A stretch of DNA of 64,000 nt from Methanolinea mesophila (GTDB taxonomy: Archaea; Halobacteriota; Methanomicrobia; Methanomicrobiales; Methanospirillaceae), in assembly GCF_017873855.1 (NCBI RefSeq), contig NZ_JAGGKR010000001.1:868001-932000 (forward strand), written 5' to 3'. Positions 30,241 through 39,192 of the stretch are shown here, in pieces. The notes beneath the pieces are model-generated. The model was not told the origin of the DNA. It did not search any database and saw nothing but the letters and a program-made list of their open reading frames with translations. Each line of letters opens with the position of its first letter. Within the stretch, counting starts at the first letter, position 1. The translations under genes and the position numbers were made by a program.

Positions 30241-30758
30241 TTTGTTATCGTTGAGGGGCGCACGGATCCTGATTGCCTCGATATGCCCCATTTTTAAAAT
30301 TTTGGACCAGGAATGCGATTTCTATCGGATAGACTCCTACCGGCAATGTTCCCGGCGCGCAAAAAAGTCATCAGGCAGCATGTTCCCACCACCCCTGCAA
30401 AAATGGCAGAGAGTACCTTGAGAAAAGTCTCCGGATCGCGCTCTCCACTCCCCGGCCTGCCCCGCAGGCTGAGAATCCGCGGAGGAGATCCCGGGCCTGA
30501 AACAGCCAAGAATTCAAATTAACCAATAATTTTGTGTTATCCGGAGATCGGCATGTCCGGTTGGTTCGTTCGCCCCAAAGAACAAGGCTATATTCCCCCG
30601 CCGAAAAACACCATGTACGGCAGTGCTCATTGCGCGTCCATCCTGTCTTTGAGACGGCGTGAGCTGCCGTTTCCCGTCGGGACCTTATTTTCGCCACTCC
30701 CTCTCCAGGAATCGCATCGTCCCGGGAGCCGTCGCTTCGCCGGGCTGGAACAAAAATC
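30241..30758. other. Gene-free divergent region between amtB and a REC-PAS gene
   Basis: It contains no supported gene. Frames at 30313-30522 plus and 30371-30760 minus have no ribosome sites and no recognisable domain. The frame of the REC-PAS gene stays open upstream to 30532, but this stretch looks non-coding and precedes that gene's TATA box. Confidence 0.4.
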
Positions 30759-30766
30759 ATTTATAC
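30759..30766 (+). promoter_or_regulatory. TATA box of the REC-PAS gene
   Basis: ATTTATAC in a short AT-rich patch (ATCATTTATACGATC), 45-52 bases before the GTG start. This supports starting the protein at GTG and not in the open frame upstream. Confidence 0.55.
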
Positions 30767-30810
30767 GATCTCATGGAATTTTCTTCCACTGCCTGGAGGG
30801 GAGGGGGCAT

Positions 30811-32205
30811 GTGATCGCGGTACTGTACGTAGATGACGAGCTGCAGCTCCTCGAGATGGCACGGGTTTACCTGGAACGCTCCGGTGAATTTTCGCTTCAC
30901 ACCGCGAGCTCGGTGAAAAGCGCCATCGCGATGCTGGAGGGACACCGTTACGACGCGATCATCTCAGATTACCAGCTCCCGGGACCTACCGGAATAGATC
31001 TCCTCCGTCATATCCGGAAAACGGACGAACACATTCCCTTTCTCCTGTTTACGGGAAGGGGGCGGGAAGAGGTGGTTATCGAAGCCCTCAACTGCGGGGC
31101 TGATTTTTACATCGAAAAAGGGACCGATGTCGTTACCCAGTTCCTGCAACTGGAGCACGAGATACGGGAGGCGGTCCGGCGTCGAAGGGCGGAGGAGGCC
31201 AGGGTGGAGATGGAGGCGATGCTCCACATAACAAACGCAGCCGTCCGCTCGGCCCAGAACCCCATCCTGATCACCGACCTTGAGGGCAACCTCATCTTCG
31301 TCAATCCGGCATATCTGGAGACGTTCGCCTATACGGAAGAACGGGAGGTCCTCGGAAAACCTGTGACCGACTTTTTCGCCTCCCCGGAAATGGCCGATGT
31401 CGTCGTCGGGGAACTGCTGCGCACCAAGGCCTGGGCCGGAGAGGTCGTCGCCCGGAAGAACGGGGGCGACACATTCGACGCAAGAGTGGTCGCAAACGAG
31501 ATCTCCGACGAATCGGGGCGTGTACTCGGATACGTCGCCTCCTGCACCGATCTCACCGAGCAGAAACTCGCGTTCACCCGCCTCGAGGAATATGCCCGGC
31601 TGCTGAAACAGGCCTCGACCGCGGCGACAGAACTCGCAGAATATCCCCTCGATGCCAATATCTACCAGTGTATCGCAGAATCTCTTCAAAGCCTGGTACC
31701 TCCCGGTTCTGTGGTATTCGTCAGTTCCGTGTGCAGAACGCCGGACAGGACCGTGATCCTCCTGGAGGCATTCCAGGGGATATCCTCACGGGAGACGATC
31801 GAATCAATCATCGGCCGGCCACTCGCAGGGCTTGCGATGCCGGTCAACGAGGAACATCTCAGTTCACTCGCCAAGGGCAGCTTCCACACGATCAACGGGG
31901 GGGTGAGGGACATCACCTTCGGACTTCTCCTGCCCGGACCCTGCAGGGCGCTGGAGGCCGTCCTGCCCGGCGGATGCTTCCTCGGGGCGGGATTCACCTG
32001 GAAAGGACAGGTGAAAGGCAGCACCGCGGTGCTCCTCCCCGTGGGGGCATCGTTTCCCTATCTCGATATCCTCGACCTGTTCATCCGCCAGGCGGCTGCG
32101 GTCCTCCAGCGCCGGGAAGCGGAATCGGAGCTGTATGCCGGTAACCCTGAAATCATACACGGTTCTCGTCCAGCTTCCCTGCATACCGGGATTCACGACA
32201 GATAG
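30811..32205 (+). CDS. REC-PAS signalling protein, probably 3'-truncated
   Basis: 464 residues starting at GTG (GGAGGGGG lies upstream). A receiver domain (1-about 120) has LYVDDE and phospho-acceptor Asp near 52 in IISDYQLPGPTG. A PAS domain follows (about 145-255: NPILITDLEGNLIFVNPAY and the S-box-like GYVASCTDLTEQK), then a GAF-like or second sensory part (about 270-430). Related methanogen proteins usually continue into PAS or histidine kinase domains; here the chain ends shortly after LQRREAESEL. The last 15 codons lie in the first copy of a 60-bp tandem repeat, so the original 3' end may have been lost. Confidence 0.82.
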   Translation: MIAVLYVDDELQLLEMARVYLERSGEFSLHTASSVKSAIAMLEGHRYDAIISDYQLPGPTGIDLLRHIRKTDEHIPFLLFTGRGREEVVIEALNCGADFYIEKGTDVVTQFLQLEHEIREAVRRRRAEEARVEMEAMLHITNAAVRSAQNPILITDLEGNLIFVNPAYLETFAYTEEREVLGKPVTDFFASPEMADVVVGELLRTKAWAGEVVARKNGGDTFDARVVANEISDESGRVLGYVASCTDLTEQKLAFTRLEEYARLLKQASTAATELAEYPLDANIYQCIAESLQSLVPPGSVVFVSSVCRTPDRTVILLEAFQGISSRETIESIIGRPLAGLAMPVNEEHLSSLAKGSFHTINGGVRDITFGLLLPGPCRALEAVLPGGCFLGAGFTWKGQVKGSTAVLLPVGASFPYLDILDLFIRQAAAVLQRREAESELYAGNPEIIHGSRPASLHTGIHDR

Positions 32206-32495
32206 TCCAGGATCTCGTCTGTCACGGTCCTATCCCCTACACACCATGACTCACGACTCGTTGTCAGGATCTCCCCGGGGCCGGGTCCTATCCCCATACA
32301 CACGACGATTAACGACAGGTAGTCCAGGATCTCCCCGGGGCCGGGTCCTGACCTCATGCAAATTGGGATTCACGGCAGATTATCCAAATCACCAGTGCCA
32401 GGTCCTGCCCCCTTGCAGGTCTTGTTCGCGACAGGCAGTCCTGGATCTCTCCGGCCATCCCTGCCTCCATGCACATCGGGATTCACGCGGGAGCA
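32162..32495 (+). repeat. Tandem array of about six 56-60 bp units
   Basis: Copies begin near 32162, 32208, 32265, 32325, 32385 and 32441. The best pair (32265-32324 and 32325-32384) share CAGGATCTCCCCGGGGCCGG then GTCCT, and the units end in GATTAACGACAGGTAGTC-like sequence. Outer copies are more diverged. There are no unique spacers of constant length, so this is not a CRISPR array. The array begins inside the end of the REC-PAS gene. Nothing is recognised from 32496 to the next start at 32718. Confidence 0.75.
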
Positions 32496-32717
32496 ATGGA
32501 TGGTCTCACCCGGACCGAGTCCCTCCTTCCTCAGGGGAGTGCATACTTTATCCGGCGGTCCTCTCCCTACCGTGAACGGAATCCGCCGGGCCCCCGGAAT
32601 TCTCACACCGGAAATGACATGCGGGGGTTGCCAGGGGAGTGCACTGTGTCATGTCCTGAAGCGAGCTGCCGAAGGATAATGTGGACCCATAGCCATCATC
32701 TGTGAAGGTGGATGTAG

Positions 32718-33530
32718 GTGGACCCTCAAGAAAAGCAGAGGCTCCTCGAAAAGTGCCGGGATATGGAGATACCCCTGGTGGGGGTCGCCCCGGTGGAACG
32801 CTGGGAGGACCCGCCGTTTCTCCCCTGGATGCCGGAAGAGTTCTATCCCCGGTCTGTCTATCCGGAGGCGCGGTCGGTGATCGTGGTGGGGCTCCCGGTG
32901 AGCCTCCCGGTGCTGGAGACTACGCCCTCGATATGGTATCACGAACTCTACAAGACCGTGAATATCCTCCTCGACCAGTACACGTACCGGCTCGCGAACT
33001 TCCTCACCGGTGACGGCTATCCCTCGGTATTCGTACCCCGGGACGGGTACGGCTCCGCGGAGGTGCTGAAGGAAAACCCCGTCGCATTCTTCTCGCACCG
33101 GCATGCTGCCTACCTTGCCGGGCTCGGGACGTTCGGTGTGAACAACACCGTCCTCACCCCGGCCTACGGTCCCCGGGTTCGGTTCGGCTCTGTAATTACC
33201 ACCGCGGAACTTCCTCCCGACCCGCTTATGACCGGGCAGCTCTGCACCCGGTGCATGCGATGCGTGCGGTCATGCCCGGCCCGGGCCCTGGACGAAGGGG
33301 CATATCCGGAGGGTCTGACGGATAAATCCGCATGTACTGCCCATAGCATCGCGCTTGGAAAACGGTCGATCTCCCCCTGCGGGATCTGCATCAAGGTCTG
33401 TCCCGTAGGCGAAGACAGGAGAGTCTTTGCAAGGGAGGACCTTGCGGCGTACGATACACCTGAAGGTGAGCACGATCTGCACCGTGCGTGGAGACACGTC
33501 CGGGCGTATGGCGGCAGAAGAAGTCCATGA
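32718..33530 (+). CDS. Epoxyqueuosine reductase-like iron-sulfur protein
   Basis: 270 residues. An N-terminal region with IPLVGVAPVERW and RSVIVVGLPV and a central AAYLAGLGTFGVNN match the QueG/COG1600-type family. Two ferredoxin-like clusters follow, CTRCMRCVRSCP (CxxCxxCxxxCP) and CGICIKVCPVG. QueG reduces epoxyqueuosine with a cobamide; methanogens make archaeosine rather than queuosine, so the true substrate here is probably different. GTG start with GAAGGTGGATG upstream. It is a single gene, placed between the tandem array and the nif control region. Confidence 0.75.
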   Translation: MDPQEKQRLLEKCRDMEIPLVGVAPVERWEDPPFLPWMPEEFYPRSVYPEARSVIVVGLPVSLPVLETTPSIWYHELYKTVNILLDQYTYRLANFLTGDGYPSVFVPRDGYGSAEVLKENPVAFFSHRHAAYLAGLGTFGVNNTVLTPAYGPRVRFGSVITTAELPPDPLMTGQLCTRCMRCVRSCPARALDEGAYPEGLTDKSACTAHSIALGKRSISPCGICIKVCPVGEDRRVFAREDLAAYDTPEGEHDLHRAWRHVRAYGGRRSP

Positions 33531-33917
33531 GGGAGGAGGAGATTCCGGTCTGCCGGAAGTTCCGCCGGGTTTTTTCTTTCATGGCGGCACCGGGATCCAA
33601 AAAGAGAGTTGTTGTTGAATCGTGCAATGACGAAACGAAAGGAAAAAATGAGGGCGGGAATTACCGGTTCCGAACCTGAAATTCACGAAATGTGTAGTGT
33701 TGAAGGATTAAATCGTTGAAACGAATTTTCATTGCTTCGAGGAATAGGTCACAAGTAATCCTCCCTCTGCGCTTTTCCCTTATGAGCGCACCTATAACTT
33801 TTTCAAAAAATTCCGGAAAAATCCCTGAAATTTTCAAAATATTGATAATTTGCAGTCAATGCACCACCGGCAACGAGAGCCCCCAAACCCAAATTTCAAT
33901 TAATTATTAATAGTGGT
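33531..33917. other. Gene-free AT-rich region before the nif promoter
   Basis: No supported gene. From about 33700 it is much more AT-rich than the neighbouring genes, with TTTTTCAAAAAATTCCGGAA (around 33800) and other A/T runs. It may hold additional upstream control elements, but none is defined beyond the operator entered next. A frame at 33716-33910 has no ribosome site. Confidence 0.35.
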
Positions 33918-33931
33918 GGAAAGAAACTTCC
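33918..33931 (+). promoter_or_regulatory. GGAA-N6-TTCC operator of the nif operon
   Basis: GGAAAGAAACTTCC is an exact match to the consensus bound by the methanogen nitrogen repressor NrpR. It lies about 10 bases upstream of the nif TATA box. GAAACTTCCTTCTA also occurs in the amtB promoter. NrpR itself is not encoded in the window, so the regulator is an inference. Confidence 0.72.
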
Positions 33932-33940
33932 TTCTATGCA

Positions 33941-33951
33941 ATAAATATAAA
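33941..33951 (+). promoter_or_regulatory. TATA box of the nif operon
   Basis: ATAAATATAAA, in the only strongly AT-rich block upstream of nifH. It predicts a start of transcription near 33970 and hence a leader of nearly 600 bases before the nifH ATG. Confidence 0.65.
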
Positions 33952-34070
33952 TGAATTGATATCCCGGTGCACCCGGCGCAATTCCCGGGTGCCGGGATGG
34001 CCGGGGCCTTCTCGCGAAACCCCGGTGCCATGCACAGCCGTCTGACCAATCAGGTGAACAAAGGAGACCT

Positions 34071-34274
34071 ATGACACGAGAAATTGCCTCCAATGGAAAA
34101 GATGGATGCAGGAAGTCCCCTGTCCGGCAGTATACCGCGGAAGCGATGAAGCATTCCCTTCGAAAGAAGCTCCTCGTCCGCTGCTGCGATTCGAATGCCG
34201 GCTGTACAAGAAGAATTCCCGATTCCGGGACGCATTCGTCAAAGATTCATCCCGTCTGTTTCCGGGCGGACTGA
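34071..34274 (+). CDS. Small Cys-rich ORF in the nif leader
   Basis: 67 codons beginning MTREIASNGKDGCRK, with a near-ideal ribosome site (AAAGGAGACCT directly before the ATG), located about 100 bases after the predicted nif transcription start. The product is basic and contains five Cys, including adjacent Cys in LLVRCCDSNAGC. No family is recognised, and codon use is less GC-biased than in nif genes. It may encode a small nif-associated protein, act as a leader peptide, or be a decayed gene. The 279 bases after it, to the nifH ATG, hold no other gene. Confidence 0.5.
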   Translation: MTREIASNGKDGCRKSPVRQYTAEAMKHSLRKKLLVRCCDSNAGCTRRIPDSGTHSSKIHPVCFRAD

Positions 34275-34478
34275 CCACGGGCACCGGATCTGAACCGTCC
34301 CGGAGTGCGTCCGGGGCGGTGAATCGCACCGGACACCACTTCCGAAGGTCCCGAACCGGATAATGGACGCGGCGGAGTTCTCACGCGGAAACCGCCGGAC
34401 TCGAACGAAGACCGGCCCGGAATTATCGAGCCGGGCAGTTGGAAAAAGAAATACGACCCAGGGTATGGCCCTGACTGA

Positions 34479-35381
<903 letters not shown>

Positions 35382-35422
35382 CGGCAGCATGACAAGAGGA
35401 TACCAAGGCAGGTGAAAAGACG

Positions 35423-35749
35423 ATGTTACTGATACGTGCAATTGTGAGGCCGGAGAAGAAGGACGTGGTCCTGGAACAGCTCGCCGGCGCAGGGTATAAC
35501 GCGGCGACCATGGTCGACGTGGTCGGACGGGGCAAGCAGAAGGGCATCAAGATCGGGGGAATGGTCTACGACGAGATCCCGAAGAGCCTCATCCTCATGG
35601 TGGTCCCCGACGATGCAAAGGAGCGGGTGGTGCAGATCATCATGAACACCGCCCGGACCGGAACGGAGGGCACCTTCGGAGACGGGAAGGTCTTCGTCAG
35701 CCCGGTCGAGGAGGCATACACGATCTCCAGAAACAGCCCTGGCCTGTGA
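35423..35749 (+). CDS. nifI1: PII-like nitrogenase regulator NifI1
   Basis: 108 residues of PII family with [13 protein letters not shown]-loop region and GDGKVFVSPVEEAYTIS at the end. The T-loop is shorter than in GlnK and lacks the modifiable Tyr. NifI1 and NifI2 together bind and inhibit NifDK when fixed nitrogen appears; 2-oxoglutarate and ATP relieve this. Its position between nifH and nifD is diagnostic of methanogen-type nif operons. AGGTGA ribosome site. Confidence 0.95.
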   Translation: MLLIRAIVRPEKKDVVLEQLAGAGYNAATMVDVVGRGKQKGIKIGGMVYDEIPKSLILMVVPDDAKERVVQIIMNTARTGTEGTFGDGKVFVSPVEEAYTISRNSPGL

Positions 35750-35761
35750 GGCGAAAGGAAG

Positions 35762-36181
35762 ATGAAAGAGATCATGGCCATCGTGCGCATGAAAAAGACC
35801 GGCGCAACCAAAAAAGCGTTGGTCGCGGCCGGAGTAGCCGGGTTCACTGCAGTCCGGGTCCTTGGGCGGGGAAAACTCGTGGACGACCCGACCGAACTGG
35901 AGAAGTGCAAACGGAAGCTCCTCGAAATGGGCATGGACGAGATCAGCGACAAGCAAGACACCGAGCAGGTGGTCACGGAGTTCCTGGACGGCTCCAGGTT
36001 TTTCCCGCGCCGGCTCTTCACGGTCCTTGCGCATGACGACGATGTCCCGCGAATCGTGGAAGCGATAACGAAGGCAAACCGCACGGACTACGGGCTCGGC
36101 GACGGCGCGATATTCGTCCTGCCGGTACTCGACGCGTACCGCGTCAGGACCGGCGAGGCGGGAGAAGCGGCAATCTGGTAA
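35762..36181 (+). CDS. nifI2: PII-like nitrogenase regulator NifI2
   Basis: 139 residues. PII fold with VRVLGRGKLVDDP and the ending GLGDGAIFVLPVLDAYRVRTGE, and an enlarged T-loop region rich in charged residues, as in NifI2 proteins. It works with NifI1 in reversible switch-off of nitrogenase. Twelve bases after nifI1 with GAAAGGAAG as ribosome site. Confidence 0.95.
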   Translation: MKEIMAIVRMKKTGATKKALVAAGVAGFTAVRVLGRGKLVDDPTELEKCKRKLLEMGMDEISDKQDTEQVVTEFLDGSRFFPRRLFTVLAHDDDVPRIVEAITKANRTDYGLGDGAIFVLPVLDAYRVRTGEAGEAAIW

Positions 36182-36196
36182 CGGAGGAATCGGGAA

Positions 36197-37825
36197 ATGG
36201 CAGAACCAGACGCAACAGTCATAGACGGGGTGCTCGCATCCTGTCCGGATACGGTGAAAAAGAACCGGAAGAAACACCTCGTGGTAAAGAACGAGGCGGC
36301 AGGATGCTGCCAACAGATCGAGGCGAACACGCGGACGATCCCCGGCATCATCACGCAGCGCGGGTGCGCGTACGCAGGATGCAAGGGCGTGGTGATGGGC
36401 CCGGTAAAGGATATGGCCACGATAACGCACGGGCCGGTGGGCTGCGGATACTATTCCTGGGGGACCAGGCGCAACAAGGCCCGGGCCGACGAGAGAACAC
36501 CAGCGGACAAGATCTACTCCCAACTCTGCTTTACCACCGACATGCAGGAGCCCGACATCGTCTTCGGAGGAGAGAAGAAGCTCGCGAAGATGATCGACGA
36601 GATCGTGGAGACCTTCCACCCGAGGGCGATTAACATCTGCGCCACCTGCCCGGTCGGCCTCATCGGGGACGACATCGGGGCGGTGGCAAAAGCCGCCGAG
36701 GAGCGGCACCACATCCAGGTCGTTGCGCACAACTGCGAGGGCTACAAGGGAGTCAGCCAGTCTGCGGGTCACCATATCGCAAACAACAACATCATGGAAA
36801 AGATCGTCGGGACCGGGACGGAGAGAAAGCCTGGCAGGTATGTCATCAACATCCTCGGGGAGTACAACATCGGCGGCGACGGCTGGGAGCTGGAGCGGGT
36901 CCTCGAGGAGATCGGGTACACCGTCAACAGCATCATGACCGGCGACTCGAGTTACCTCGATCTCAAGAACCTCCACCATGCCGACCTCAACCTGGTGATG
37001 TGCCACCGGTCGATCAACTACATCGCCGAGATGATGGAGAAGAAGTACGGCATCCCGTGGCTGAAAGTGAACTACATCGGGATCGGGGCCACGAACGAAT
37101 CGCTGCGTCAGATGGCACGGTGCTTCAACGACCCGGAACTTATGGAGCGGACCGAGAAGGTTATCGCACGGGAGACCGCCCGGGTGATGCCGGTACTCGA
37201 ACAGTATCGCAAGATATGCGAGGGCAAAACTGCATTCGCGTTCGTCGGAGGGTCGCGCAGCCACCACTACCAGTACCTCCTCCGCGACATCGGCATGGAG
37301 ATCGTCGTCGCGGGGTACGAGTTCGCGCACCGGGACGACTACGAAGGCCGGCAGGTCATCCCCACGATCAAGACCGACGCGGACAGCAAGAACATCCCCG
37401 AGCTCCATGTCACCCGTGACGAAACACTGCACCGCGAGCCGAACGAGTACCTGGGAATTACAAAAGAGGAGTACGAAGACCTCAAATCCGAGGTTTCGCT
37501 CAACGCATACGAGGGGATGTACCCGAACATGCGGGACGGGGAGATAATGATCGACGACGCGAACCACCGCGAAGTCGAGGAACTCGTCGCGAGATGCAAG
37601 CCGGACATCATCTTCACCGGCATCAAGGACAAGTACGTCAGCCACAAGATGGGGATCCCCTCCAAACAGCTCCACTCGTACGATTACGCCGGGCCTTACG
37701 CTTTATACAACGGCGCCGTCAACTTCGCGCGGGACGTATCGGAAATGCTTCTGACACCCGCATGGAAGCTCATAGTCCCGCCCTGGGAACAGCAGAACAC
37801 AACGGAAGGTGAACCAAATGCTTGA
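36197..37825 (+). CDS. nifD: Nitrogenase molybdenum-iron protein alpha chain NifD
   Basis: 542 residues. P-cluster Cys motifs RGCAYAGCKGVV, HGPVGCGYYSW and ICATCPVGLIGDD are present. The FeMo-cofactor ligands are seen as Cys in LVMCHRSINY and His in LHSYDYAGPYALYNG, and VVAHNCEGYKGVSQSAGHHI is intact. This is a genuine catalytic NifD, not a Nfl/CfbD-type relative. GGAGGAAT ribosome site; the 3' end overlaps nifK by 8 bases. Confidence 0.97.
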   Translation: MAEPDATVIDGVLASCPDTVKKNRKKHLVVKNEAAGCCQQIEANTRTIPGIITQRGCAYAGCKGVVMGPVKDMATITHGPVGCGYYSWGTRRNKARADERTPADKIYSQLCFTTDMQEPDIVFGGEKKLAKMIDEIVETFHPRAINICATCPVGLIGDDIGAVAKAAEERHHIQVVAHNCEGYKGVSQSAGHHIANNNIMEKIVGTGTERKPGRYVINILGEYNIGGDGWELERVLEEIGYTVNSIMTGDSSYLDLKNLHHADLNLVMCHRSINYIAEMMEKKYGIPWLKVNYIGIGATNESLRQMARCFNDPELMERTEKVIARETARVMPVLEQYRKICEGKTAFAFVGGSRSHHYQYLLRDIGMEIVVAGYEFAHRDDYEGRQVIPTIKTDADSKNIPELHVTRDETLHREPNEYLGITKEEYEDLKSEVSLNAYEGMYPNMRDGEIMIDDANHREVEELVARCKPDIIFTGIKDKYVSHKMGIPSKQLHSYDYAGPYALYNGAVNFARDVSEMLLTPAWKLIVPPWEQQNTTEGEPNA

Positions 37826-39182
37826 ATGCCTGCCGGACAAAGCGGTCACGCATACCGCGGGAAAGATCAACCCGGCGAAGACCTGCCAGCCCATCGGTGC
37901 AATGTACGCGGCGCTCGGCATCCACGGGTGCCTGCCGCACAGCCACGGCTCGCAGGGGTGCTGCTCCTACCACCGGATGCACCTCTCCCGGCACTTCCGG
38001 GACCCCGTGGTAGCCTCGACGAGTTCCTTCACCGAGGGAGCATCCGTCTTCGGAGGCGCGGCAAACCTGAAAACATCGATCAAGAACGTGTTCGCCATCT
38101 ACAATCCCGAGATCATGGCGGTCCACACGACCTGCCTGTCCGAGACGATCGGCGATGATATCCCCAATATCCTCAAGCAGGCCGAGATACCTGAAGGGAA
38201 GCTCGTGATCCACGTGAACACCCCGAGTTACCAGGGCTCCCACATCACCGGCTTTTCCGGCATGTGCAAGGCCATGGTCCAGTATCTCAGCGAGTCGGAC
38301 GGGGTCCAGAAGGCCCAGGTGAACATCCTGCCCGGTTTCGTGAACCCCGGCGACATGCGGGAGATCCGGCGAATCGTGCATGAGATGGGGATCAGAATGA
38401 TCATGTTCCCCGACACCTCCGGCGTCCTCGACGCGCCGATGACACGCAAGTACGAGATGTTCCCCGCCGGAGGGGCGACGGTCGCGGAGATCCGCGATGC
38501 GGGCAACTCCGCGCTGACCCTCGCGCTGGGCGCATTCGCCTCCAACGCTGCGGCCGACCTGCTGCAGGAGAAATGCGGGGTCACAGGTATCCCGTTAAAA
38601 CTCCCCATCGGACTGAAAGCGACCGACGCCTTCATCATGGCGCTCTCGGACTGGTTCGGCACCGAAGTTCCGGGATCCCTCAGCCTCGAGCGCGGGCAGG
38701 TCGTCGATACCCTTCTCGACACCAACTTCCACTACCAGGGAAAGACGGTGGCGGTCTTCGGCGACCCCGACCACGTCATCGCGATGACGGAGTTCCTGAT
38801 CACCATGGGTATGGTCCCGAAGTATGTCCTGACCGGCACGCCCGGCAAAGCGTTCGAGGCGGAGATCAACGGCATGCTCGGGGAGGCCGGCATCAGCGGG
38901 AGTAAGGTGAAAGCGGACGGCGACCTCTTCGAGCTCCACCAGTGGATCCGCGAGGAGCCGGTCGACCTGCTCATCGGCACGACGTACGGGAAGTACATCG
39001 CAAGAAAGGAGGACATCCCGCTCGTCCGCTTCGGGTTCCCGATCCTCGACCGGGCCGTCCACCCGCTTATGCCTGTGGTCGGATACCGAGGATGCCTGCG
39101 GTTGATCGAGCAGATTAGCACTGCACTCCTGGACCGGCGCGACCGCGATGCCCTCGACGAGGACTATGAACTGATCCTGTGA
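37818..39182 (+). CDS. nifK: Nitrogenase molybdenum-iron protein beta chain NifK
   Basis: 454 residues. P-cluster Cys motifs are KTCQPIGAMYAALGIHGCLP, HGSQGCCSYHR and VHTTCLSETIGDD; the NTPSYQGSHITGF and VPVVGYRG-like (MPVVGYRGCLR) segments are typical. It is the short form lacking the N-terminal extension of the proteobacterial beta chain. The ATG at 37818 follows GGAAGGTGA and overlaps the nifD stop; a GTG at 37809 is less likely. It forms the alpha2beta2 dinitrogenase with NifD. Confidence 0.96.
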   Translation: MLECLPDKAVTHTAGKINPAKTCQPIGAMYAALGIHGCLPHSHGSQGCCSYHRMHLSRHFRDPVVASTSSFTEGASVFGGAANLKTSIKNVFAIYNPEIMAVHTTCLSETIGDDIPNILKQAEIPEGKLVIHVNTPSYQGSHITGFSGMCKAMVQYLSESDGVQKAQVNILPGFVNPGDMREIRRIVHEMGIRMIMFPDTSGVLDAPMTRKYEMFPAGGATVAEIRDAGNSALTLALGAFASNAAADLLQEKCGVTGIPLKLPIGLKATDAFIMALSDWFGTEVPGSLSLERGQVVDTLLDTNFHYQGKTVAVFGDPDHVIAMTEFLITMGMVPKYVLTGTPGKAFEAEINGMLGEAGISGSKVKADGDLFELHQWIREEPVDLLIGTTYGKYIARKEDIPLVRFGFPILDRAVHPLMPVVGYRGCLRLIEQISTALLDRRDRDALDEDYELIL

Positions 39183-39192
39183 GGCGAGGGGA

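Noticed and set aside
32162-32495. Possible CRISPR array
   Set aside because: Units are contiguous tandem 56-60 bp copies with no unique spacers, and no cas genes are near.
32135-32575. 146-codon plus frame in the tandem array
   Set aside because: It is a repetitive translation of the 60-bp units (about 20 residues per unit) overlapping the sensor gene's end; no ribosome site.
32718-33530. Queuosine biosynthesis role for the QueG-like protein
   Set aside because: Archaea use archaeosine, and no other queuosine genes are present; the family assignment is kept but not the pathway.
35426-37675. 749-codon minus frame antisense to nifI1-nifI2-nifD
   Set aside because: A GC-bias shadow with Asp/Val/Arg repeats, over three well-defined nif genes.
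36197-37825. VnfD or AnfD (alternative nitrogenase) instead of NifD, suggested by the AnfO gene
   Set aside because: No VnfG/AnfG delta-subunit gene lies between nifD and nifK, and nifE and nifN follow; residue pattern fits NifD.
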